From assembly GCF_004117855.1 (NCBI RefSeq), contig NZ_QWBW01000006.1, forward strand, positions 1 through 64,000: a stretch of 64,000 nucleotides of DNA. Reading direction: 5' to 3'. Positions 55,238-64,000 of this stretch are shown piece after piece. Position 1 is the stretch's first letter. Every line of letters starts with the position of its first letter. The stretch comes from Modicisalibacter coralii. Its GTDB lineage: Bacteria; Pseudomonadota; Gammaproteobacteria; Pseudomonadales; Halomonadaceae. Below the pieces are notes generated by a model. It had not been told where the DNA came from. It saw only the letters and a program-made list of their open reading frames with translations, and searched no databases. A program made the translations under genes and the position numbers.

Positions 55238-56350
55238 TTACCCTCGGTGGTAGCCCGGGGCCACGAAGGGCAGCTTGCTGACGGTCATCGGCAGGCGCTT
55301 GCCGCGCACTTCGGCATAGACCACGTTGCCGATCTCGGCCTCGTCGATCGCCACGTAGCCCATCGCCACCGGCTGGCCGACGGAGGGCCCGAAACTGCCG
55401 GAGGTCACCGAACCGATGGAACGATCGTCGGCGTTGAACAGCTCGGCGCCTTCGCGCACCGGGGCACGCCCCTCGCCGAGCAGGCCGACACGCTTGCGAC
55501 GATGATCGCGGGCCTGCAACTGGTGGAGGATGACGTCGGCCCCCGGGAAGCCGGCCTCGCGCTCGCCACCGACGCGCCGCGGCTTGCCGATCGCCCAGAT
55601 CAGGCTGGCCTCGATCGGCGTCGTCGACTGATCGATGTCGTGACCATACAGGCAGAGGCCGGCTTCGAGTCGCAGCGAGTCCCGCGCACCCAGCCCGATC
55701 GCTTCGACCTCGCTCTCGGCGAGCAGACACCGGGCGAGGCGCTCGGCCTCCTCGGCGGCGACCGAGATCTCGAAGCCGTCCTCGCCGGTATAGCCACTGC
55801 GGCTGACCCAGACCTCCATGCCCGCGATCTCGAATCGGCCGTGCTGCATGAAGACCAGGCGGCAGGCCGCCGGACACAGCCGCTCCATGACCTCGGCCGC
55901 CTTCGGCCCCTGCAGGGCGAGCAGACCACGATCCAGCTCCTCGACCGAATACTCGCCGCCAAGACCGGTACGCAGGTGGGCGATATCCTGGGCCTTGCAC
56001 GCCGCGTTGACCACCAGATAGAGATGATCACCGGCGTTGACCACCATCAGGTCATCGAGGATCCCGCCCTCGGTGCCGGTGAACAGCGCATAACGCTGCG
56101 CGCCTTCGGCGAGGCCGACGATGTCGGCACAGACCAGCGACTCCAGCGCCCGGGCCGGCTCCGGACCGCGCAGCACGACCTGGCCCATGTGCGAGACATC
56201 GAACAGGCCACAGGCAGTACGCGTATGCTCATGCTCCTTCTTGACCCCCATGGGATACTGGACGGGCATGTGGTAGCCGGCGAATTCCACCATCTTGCCG
56301 CCCAGTTCGACATGCAGGTCGTGCAGCGGGGTACGGTTGAGATCGGTCAT
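55238..56350 (-). CDS. gcvT: Glycine cleavage system T protein (aminomethyltransferase)
   Basis: Takes the aminomethyl group from lipoyl-GcvH and makes methylene-tetrahydrofolate and ammonia. The 370-residue protein begins MTDLNRTPLHDLHVELGGKM; VDFAGY-like VEFAGYHMPVQYP, FDVSHMGQV, SRSGYTGEDGFEISV and LRLEAGLCLYGHDI are the family signatures. It follows the symporter gene by 39 nt. Unusually, gcvT is on the opposite strand from gcvH and gcvP, which start about 2 kb away in the divergent direction. Confidence 0.95.
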   Translation of the reverse strand: MTDLNRTPLHDLHVELGGKMVEFAGYHMPVQYPMGVKKEHEHTRTACGLFDVSHMGQVVLRGPEPARALESLVCADIVGLAEGAQRYALFTGTEGGILDDLMVVNAGDHLYLVVNAACKAQDIAHLRTGLGGEYSVEELDRGLLALQGPKAAEVMERLCPAACRLVFMQHGRFEIAGMEVWVSRSGYTGEDGFEISVAAEEAERLARCLLAESEVEAIGLGARDSLRLEAGLCLYGHDIDQSTTPIEASLIWAIGKPRRVGGEREAGFPGADVILHQLQARDHRRKRVGLLGEGRAPVREGAELFNADDRSIGSVTSGSFGPSVGQPVAMGYVAIDEAEIGNVVYAEVRGKRLPMTVSKLPFVAPGYHRG

Positions 56351-56389
56351 CGGGTTGCTCCACCCTGAGTGAGCGTGAATGAACGGGCT

Positions 56390-57769
56390 TCAGCGATTCA
56401 GGTCTTCACCCGGCAACACCGTCTTGCCGGCAAAGTAGTCCTTGGTCAGCTTGAAGACCACCGGGGACAACAGGGCCAGCGCGATCAGGTTGGGGATCGC
56501 CATCAAGGCATTGAAGACACTGGCCATCAGCCAGACGAAGTCGAGCGGCGCCACGGCACCCGCCAGGATGGCGAGGATGTAGACGACGCGATACAGCTTG
56601 ATCGAGCGCACGCCGAACAGATACTCGAAGCACTTCTCACCGTAGAAGGCCCAGCCGAGGATCGTGGTGAAGGCGAAGACCGCCAGGGCGAACGACACCA
56701 CATACTGGCCCACGCCGGGCAGGGTGTTGTCGAAGGCCATGGTGGTCAGCGCGGCACCGGTCTCGCCCGAGGTCCAGTCCTGGGTGGTGAGGATCGCCAG
56801 CGCGGTGATCGAGCACACCACGATGGTGTCGATGAAGGTACCGAGCATCGCCACCAGCCCCTGACGAACCGGGTTCTTGGTCTGTGCCGCGGCGTGAGCG
56901 ATCGGCGCGCTGCCCAGGCCGGCCTCGTTGGAGAAGACGCCGCGCGCGACACCGAACTGGATCGCCTTGGCCACCGCCGCGCCGGCGAAGCCACCCGCCG
57001 CAGAGGCCGGCGAGAAGGCATGCCCGAAGATCAGGCCGAGCGCCGCACCGATCTGGTCGGCATTGATGACGAGGATCAGGACACCGCAGGCGAAGTAGGC
57101 GATCGCCATGATCGGCACCAGCTTGCCGGCGACCTTGGCGATACGCTTGATGCCGCCCAGGATCACCGCGCCGGCGAGCAGCATGATCACGATGCCGGTC
57201 AGCCAGTGCGGCAGATTCAATGACTCGCCCAGGCCGTCGGCCACGGAATTGGATTGCACGGTGTTGCCGATGCCGAAGGCCGCCACGGCGCCGAAGAAGG
57301 CGAATAGACCGCCCATCCACGCCCACTTGCGGCCCAGGCCGTTACGGATGTAGTACATCGGGCCGCCGACGTGATCCCCGGCTTCGTCGACCTCGCGGTA
57401 GCGCACCGCCAGCACCGCCTCCGAGAACTTGGTGGCCATGCCCACCAGCGCCGTGATCCACATCCAGAACACCGCCCCCGGGCCACCCAGGAAGATGGCG
57501 GTGGCCACCCCGGCGATGTTGCCGGTGCCGATGGTCGCCGACAGCGAGGTCATCAGCGCGTTGAACGGCGAGACCTCGCCCTCCTTCTCGTCGCCCTCGG
57601 CGGTGGTCCGCCCCTGCCAGAGCAGCTTGAAACCGGTCCCCAGCTTGCGGATCGGCATGACCTTCAACCCGGCCTGCAGGTAGAGCCCCACGCCGAGCAG
57701 CAGCACCAGCATCAAGGGGCCCCAAACGACGCCCTCGATAGCGCTCAGTAGATTCGTCAACGTTTCCAC
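56390..57769 (-). CDS. Alanine/glycine:cation symporter (AGCS family)
   Basis: A 459-residue sodium-coupled amino-acid symporter with about ten membrane segments. Family signatures: SATIGTGNIAGVATAIFLGG, GPMYYIRNGLGRKWAWMGG and FSNEAGLGSAPIAHAAAQTK. The start is GTG, with GGGAG 7 nt before it. It is the first gene of a two-gene unit with gcvT and is divergent from gcvH. This context makes glycine the likely substrate: uptake and cleavage would be controlled together. Alanine transport is also typical of the family. Confidence 0.9.
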   Translation of the reverse strand: METLTNLLSAIEGVVWGPLMLVLLLGVGLYLQAGLKVMPIRKLGTGFKLLWQGRTTAEGDEKEGEVSPFNALMTSLSATIGTGNIAGVATAIFLGGPGAVFWMWITALVGMATKFSEAVLAVRYREVDEAGDHVGGPMYYIRNGLGRKWAWMGGLFAFFGAVAAFGIGNTVQSNSVADGLGESLNLPHWLTGIVIMLLAGAVILGGIKRIAKVAGKLVPIMAIAYFACGVLILVINADQIGAALGLIFGHAFSPASAAGGFAGAAVAKAIQFGVARGVFSNEAGLGSAPIAHAAAQTKNPVRQGLVAMLGTFIDTIVVCSITALAILTTQDWTSGETGAALTTMAFDNTLPGVGQYVVSFALAVFAFTTILGWAFYGEKCFEYLFGVRSIKLYRVVYILAILAGAVAPLDFVWLMASVFNALMAIPNLIALALLSPVVFKLTKDYFAGKTVLPGEDLNR

Positions 57770-58012
57770 GTCATTACTCCCAGTGACAGTTTGTTGTTAG
57801 GCACGCATGTGCACGGTGTCGCGCCGTCCTGCCGACCGCCGTGACGGTGACCGGCAGGACGGTTGAAACGAACCGGCGTAACGATAGCGGAACCCGCCGC
57901 CCCGACTCCACTCGACCTTAGAAAAAACTGCACTTTCTTTTCCGGTCAGAACAAAGCTCATGGTGAACGCCGCCACTGCCGGACGAGTCTCCTGACAGAG
58001 TAAAGAGAAACT

Positions 58013-58028
58013 TTTTTCTTTTAGGAAA
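58013..58028 (+). promoter_or_regulatory. Candidate operator, copy 1 (TTTTTC-N4-AGGAAA)
   Basis: TTTTTCTTTTAGGAAA. All 12 fixed bases equal those of the copy at 58321-58336. It lies about 245 bp before the symporter start and 312 bp before gcvH. Its arms are roughly inverted (TTTTTC, then GAAA), as expected for a dimeric regulator. Confidence 0.5.
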
Positions 58029-58301
58029 CATCGCCACCTTACCCAGCCACCAGCCTCGGCGCAAGCACGTCGCCCGATCCGCCATCCCCGGTGGTAGCAT
58101 AGCCCGGACCCGCGGCCCCTGCCGCCCAGGTCGCCGGACGGGGCGTGCGCGTCACTCCAGGGATGGCGCTCCAGGACTGGACGGAGACGCCAAATCTGGC
58201 CACCCTTACCCCACGGTCAGGCACCAATGCTCGCGTTCGTATCGCCGCCGTGTCGCCGACCCTGACAAGAGAGTCGTCATTCAGGCAAAATCGCGATACG
58301 A

Positions 58302-58336
58302 TTCCCTAAAAAGAAAACCATTTTTCGTATAGGAAA
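58302..58336. promoter_or_regulatory. Candidate operator pair overlapping gcvH leader
   Basis: 58321-58336 reads TTTTTCGTATAGGAAA. Just upstream, the minus strand of 58302-58317 reads TTTTCTTTTTAGGGAA, matching 10 of 12 motif positions in the opposite orientation. The downstream site covers the gcvH Shine-Dalgarno (AGGA at 58331-58334). ATTTTTC (58320-58326) and GAAAAAT (58333-58339) also form a 7-bp inverted repeat with a 6-nt loop, so the same DNA could act as an operator or as a small RNA hairpin. Confidence 0.5.
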
Positions 58337-58340
58337 AATT

Positions 58341-58733
58341 ATGAGCAACATCCCCGCGAACCTGCGTTACACCGACAGTCACGAGTGGATCCTCGACAAC
58401 GGCGACGGCACGGTCACCATCGGGATCACCGATCATGCCCAGGAAGCCCTCGGCGACGTGGTCTTCGTCGAACTGCCCGACGTCGGCCGCGAGCTCGATG
58501 CCGGCGAGGAGTTCGGCGTGATCGAATCGGTCAAGGCGGCCTCCGACCTCTACGCCCCGCTGGCCGGCGAGATCGTCGCCGTCAACGAGGCGCTCGAGGA
58601 TGCGCCGGAAACCGTCAACGAGTCGCCGTACGAGGAAGGCTGGATCGCCCGAGTCAAGCCCAGCGACAGCGCCGCCCTCGACGACCTGCTCGATGCCGAC
58701 GCCTACGCCGCGATCGCCGACACCGACGCCTGA
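58341..58733 (+). CDS. gcvH: Glycine cleavage system H protein
   Basis: Lipoyl-carrier protein of the glycine cleavage complex. The 130-residue protein has the lipoylated Lys65 in [20 protein letters not shown], the start [10 protein letters not shown] and the acidic C-terminal helix usual for the family. The ATG follows AGGAAAAATT, whose ribosome-binding site lies within an inverted repeat. gcvP follows 92 nt later. Confidence 0.96.
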   Translation: MSNIPANLRYTDSHEWILDNGDGTVTIGITDHAQEALGDVVFVELPDVGRELDAGEEFGVIESVKAASDLYAPLAGEIVAVNEALEDAPETVNESPYEEGWIARVKPSDSAALDDLLDADAYAAIADTDA

Positions 58734-58825
58734 ACGACGGCGGGCGAGATCGCCCGCCGCGTTCGAGCGTGCCCCTTCCGTTTCTCAACCCGGGCCTGAC
58801 CGCCCCGTCACACTCAGGGTGCTCC

Positions 58826-61720
<2,895 letters not shown>

Positions 61721-61754
61721 GTGGCCCGCCACCCGGTATCACGGCAGCTAACGC

Positions 61755-61780
61755 AACGGCCCCGCATGTGCGGGGCCGTT
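61755..61780. terminator. Bidirectional terminator after gcvP
   Basis: AACGGCCCCGCA (61755-61766) and TGCGGGGCCGTT (61769-61780) form a perfect 12-bp stem with a TG centre. It lies in the 74-nt gap between convergent gcvP and the LysR gene, with short T/A tracts (GTTTCG) beside it. Confidence 0.75.
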
Positions 61781-61794
61781 CGCGTTTCGGGCGT

Positions 61795-62712
61795 TCAGAT
61801 ATCGAAACCGGGCTCCTCGACCAGGCCGTAGAGGGTATTGCGCCGTTCGTCGCGGAAATCGTCGAGCAGTTGTTGGTAACGGCGCGGCAGGTCGCTGCCC
61901 GATTGCGTGACGATGTAGAGGGATTCGTAGACCTGATTGGGCAGGGTCAGTGCCTTGACCTGACGCTGCCAGGGCGAGGTCTCGAGCACCAGTCGCGAGA
62001 TCACCGTGAAGCCCAGCCCGCGGGCCACGGCGTCGAGCACCATGGCGACCTCGTTGGTGAAACCCTGGCGGGGAAAATGGCTCATCGAGCGGAATTCGCC
62101 GGCGAAGTTGGCGCGCAGCAACTGACCGGCGTGATTGAGCCCATCCGAATAGTTGATGAAGCCCAGCGCCATCAATTCCTGCAACGAGGTCCCGGTGAAG
62201 TCGGCCGGGACCACCAGGCACAGCGGCTCCTGATGCCACGGCTCGAAGTGCAGCTCGGGATGCCGCACCCGCTCGGTGACGATGCCCAGGTCGTGTCGCC
62301 CGGCCAGCACGCCCTGCACGATCTCGTGGTTGAAGGCGAAGCTGTAATTCACCGTCAGCCCCGGGTGCATCTGCTGATAGCCGAGAATGAACGGGTAGAA
62401 CATCAGCCCGATGCTGCCCGGCGAGGCGACACGGCACTCCCCGGAGTGCGGGGACTCGTTGTCCAGCGAGTGGCGAAAATGCTCGTGCTCGGCGAACAGT
62501 CGAATGGCGTAGTCGTAGGCACGTCGCCCCGCCTCGGTGAGCGTGAAGCGTCGTCCATGGCGGTTGAGCAGCGGCTTGCCGAGATACTTTTCCAGCTTGC
62601 GGATGTGCTGACTGACCCCCGGCTGGGTCATGTCCAGACGGCGTGCAGTGTGCGTGAAGCTGCCGGTCTCTACCAGCGTGATGAAGGTACGAAAGTACTG
62701 GGCGTTGAACAT
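61795..62712 (-). CDS. LysR-family transcriptional regulator
   Basis: A 305-residue LysR regulator. The HTH reads FRTFITLVETGSFTHTARRL then MTQPGVSQHIRKLEKYLGKP; the effector domain follows with HDLGIVTERVRHPELHFEPW and AVARGLGFTVISRLVLETSP. I chose the ATG at 62712 (MFNAQYF), where LysR homology begins; an ATG ten codons upstream is possible and neither has a good ribosome-binding site. It lies between gcvP (converging) and ppnN (divergent, 283 bp away). It could control ppnN or act elsewhere; nothing visible shows a target or effector. Confidence 0.85.
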   Translation of the reverse strand: MFNAQYFRTFITLVETGSFTHTARRLDMTQPGVSQHIRKLEKYLGKPLLNRHGRRFTLTEAGRRAYDYAIRLFAEHEHFRHSLDNESPHSGECRVASPGSIGLMFYPFILGYQQMHPGLTVNYSFAFNHEIVQGVLAGRHDLGIVTERVRHPELHFEPWHQEPLCLVVPADFTGTSLQELMALGFINYSDGLNHAGQLLRANFAGEFRSMSHFPRQGFTNEVAMVLDAVARGLGFTVISRLVLETSPWQRQVKALTLPNQVYESLYIVTQSGSDLPRRYQQLLDDFRDERRNTLYGLVEEPGFDI

Positions 62713-62995
62713 GGATCGAGGGGTCCACTCGCTGGAAGTCATTGGTGGCGCGGCACAAGCGACGCCCCCGGGTCGGCGACACGGCTGGCCATGCCCAGGC
62801 CGATCAGGACACCGCCACAAGCTTAACAAAAATGCCCGCGCCCCGCAGCGCTGCGGGGACGAGAGCGGCGTGTTAGCATCGACGAAGACACTTCCCCGGA
62901 CCCGACAGATCACTGTCGGCGAGTGGCAGAATCGGCCTGACGAACGCTTGCCAGGGATTCGCCCTCGCCGGGGGCGGCATGACAAGGAACCCTAG

Positions 62996-64000
62996 ATGCC
63001 CGAAACGATATCCACGACGATTTCCCCGGAAGGCAGCCTCGAGGTCCTCTCCCAGCAGGAGGTCAACCGCCTGCGAGACACCTCGGCCAACGGCCTTCAC
63101 GACCTGCTGCGGCGTTGCGCGCTGGCGGTCCTCAATTGCGGCTCGCCCACCGACGACGGCCTGGCCGTGATGGAAGCCTTCCACGACTTCGACATCGAGG
63201 TGCTGCAGCAGGACCGCGGCATTCGCCTCAAGCTCACCAACGCCCCGGACGAAGCCTTCGTCGACGGGCACATGATCCGCGGCATTCGCGAGCACCTGTC
63301 GGCGGTGCTGCGCGACATCGTCTACGTCTTCAACGAAATCCAGCAGCAGCCGCGCTTCGACCTCTCCACCGGCGAGGGCACCACCAATGCGGTGTTCCAT
63401 ATCCTGCGCAACGCCGGCACCCTGAAATCCTCGCGCGAACCCAGCCTGGTGGTCTGCTGGGGCGGTCACTCGATCACCCGCGAGGAGTACGACTACACCA
63501 AGGACGTCGGCTACCATCTGGGCCTGCGCGACATGGACATCTGCACCGGCTGTGGCCCGGGCGCCATGAAGGGGCCGATGAAGGGCGCCAACGTCGCCCA
63601 CGCCAAGCAGCGTCGCAAGCACGGGCGCTATCTGGGCATTTCGGAGCCCGGCATCATCGCCGCCGAGTCACCCAACCCGATCGTCAACGAGCTGGTGGTG
63701 ATGCCCGACATCGAGAAGCGCCTCGAGGCGTTCATCCGGGTCGGTCACGGGATCATCGTCTTTCCCGGCGGCGTGGGCACCGCGGAAGAGATCCTCTACC
63801 TGCTGGGCATCCTGCTGCACCCGTCGAATGCCGACACGCCCTTCCCGGTGATCCTCACCGGGCCGTCGAGCGCCGCCGAGTACTTCAAGCGCATCGATGA
63901 ATTCCTCGCCTATACCCTCGGCGAGTCGGTACGCCAGCGCTACCGCATCATCATCGACGACCCGATCGGCGTGGCCCGCGCCATGCGCGAGGGGATCGAC
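62996..64000 (+). CDS. ppnN: Pyrimidine/purine nucleotide 5'-monophosphate nucleosidase PpnN (partial)
   Basis: The frame is open to the window edge: 335 codons are seen of about 450 in E. coli PpnN (YgdH). The N-terminal domain (about 1-140, ISPEGSLEVLSQQEVNRLRD) is specific for this long LOG subgroup. The catalytic LOG signature PGGVGTAEEILYLLGILL lies near residue 256, with CTGCGPGAMKGPMKGANVAH earlier. The enzyme cleaves nucleoside monophosphates to base and ribose 5-phosphate and in E. coli is stimulated by (p)ppGpp. AAGGAA precedes the ATG. The C-terminal part lies outside the window. Confidence 0.93.
   Translation, partial: MPETISTTISPEGSLEVLSQQEVNRLRDTSANGLHDLLRRCALAVLNCGSPTDDGLAVMEAFHDFDIEVLQQDRGIRLKLTNAPDEAFVDGHMIRGIREHLSAVLRDIVYVFNEIQQQPRFDLSTGEGTTNAVFHILRNAGTLKSSREPSLVVCWGGHSITREEYDYTKDVGYHLGLRDMDICTGCGPGAMKGPMKGANVAHAKQRRKHGRYLGISEPGIIAAESPNPIVNELVVMPDIEKRLEAFIRVGHGIIVFPGGVGTAEEILYLLGILLHPSNADTPFPVILTGPSSAAEYFKRIDEFLAYTLGESVRQRYRIIIDDPIGVARAMREGID

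Larger units (their letters stand above)
57770..58340. promoter_or_regulatory. Divergent gcv control region
   Basis: 571 bp without a supported gene between the leftward symporter-gcvT unit and rightward gcvH-gcvP. It is patchily AT-rich (57919-57945, 58000-58030, 58300-58340), unlike its neighbours. It holds repeated TTTTTC-N4-AGGAAA sites (58013-58028, 58321-58336, and a diverged inverted one at 58302-58317). I looked for a glycine riboswitch (GGAGAG, GCCGAAGGGG, CTCAGGCAAAAGGACAG) on both strands: TCAGGCAAAA occurs at 58281-58290, but the other core elements do not, so none is called. Confidence 0.6.

Noticed and set aside
57770-58340. Possible glycine riboswitch before gcvH or the symporter
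   Set aside because: TCAGGCAAAA occurs once (58281-58290), but GGAGAG with its helix and GCCGAAGGRG core are not found in proper order on either strand.

Overview
The window is a contiguous, very GC-rich, densely coding stretch of a gammaproteobacterial chromosome. Gene content and order suggest a halophilic relative of Halomonas/Chromohalobacter: the aspS-yebC-ruvCAB-ybgC-tolQRAB-pal-cpoB block, an mtaD-ubiG-mupP block like that of Pseudomonas, a RegB/RegA-type pair, and acidic proteins throughout. The genus is an inference from gene order and protein character; no rRNA gene is present. I see no tRNA, rRNA, CRISPR array or intact mobile element. The window opens in intergenic or IS-derived sequence and ends inside ppnN.

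Layout. 1-2986 is the only accessory-looking part: an NAD(P)H:quinone oxidoreductase and an SDR gene lie between two degraded transposase fragments. 2987-5173 holds galU and a UDP-glucose-dehydrogenase-like gene that has lost key motifs. 5424-8196 is mtaD-ubiG-mupP with 4-nt overlaps, facing yciK. 9034-19773 is one long leftward block: fmdB-like, aspS, yebC, ruvC, ruvA, ruvB, ybgC, tolQ, tolR, tolA, tolB, pal, cpoB (translation, recombination, outer-membrane constriction). 19969-22883 carries a glycerate-dehydrogenase-like gene, a ribokinase and a nucleoside hydrolase. 22941-27997 has acylphosphatase, a BrkB/YihY membrane protein, a NadM-Nudix protein, a HypT-like LysR regulator and cardiolipin synthase. 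28189-33518 has class I fumarase divergent from a membrane-anchored glutamate-synthase-like protein and a ThDP enzyme. 33598-40507 holds uvrB with an OsmC-like and an HMA-like gene, ygfZ, tatD, mscL and prfC. 40702-47001 has roxS/roxR-type regulators, an inositol-monophosphatase family gene, grxA, a phosphate acyltransferase-acetate kinase pair and a DUF1338-like gene. 47022-55141 has an MFS transporter, acetoacetyl-CoA synthetase, an acyltransferase, a LysM/LytM lipoprotein, a GT4 glycosyltransferase-PAP2 pair and alkB. 55238-61720 is the glycine cleavage locus: a glycine/alanine symporter gene and gcvT leftward, gcvH-gcvP rightward. A LysR gene and the start of ppnN close the window.

How the parts work together. 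The Tol-Pal genes, the LytM protein, MscL, cardiolipin synthase, acyltransferase, GT4 and PAP2 all act on the envelope. Fumarase, the glutamate-synthase-like protein, the acyl-phosphate pair and acetoacetyl-CoA synthetase belong to central carbon and nitrogen metabolism. The glycine genes form a divergent transport-and-cleavage unit.

Most of the window is ordinary housekeeping DNA and I see no clearly novel multi-gene system. The observations most worth following are: a Pho-box-like direct repeat just upstream of the GT4-PAP2 pair (possible phosphate-starvation glycolipid synthesis); the UGDH-like protein lacking both its NAD-binding glycines and its catalytic cysteine beside galU; a repeated TTTTTC-N4-AGGAAA operator candidate in the divergent gcv region, one copy covering the gcvH ribosome-binding site; a 17-base motif repeated exactly in two distant intergenic regions; and a tight inverted pair of DnaA boxes upstream of the acetoacetyl-CoA synthetase gene.
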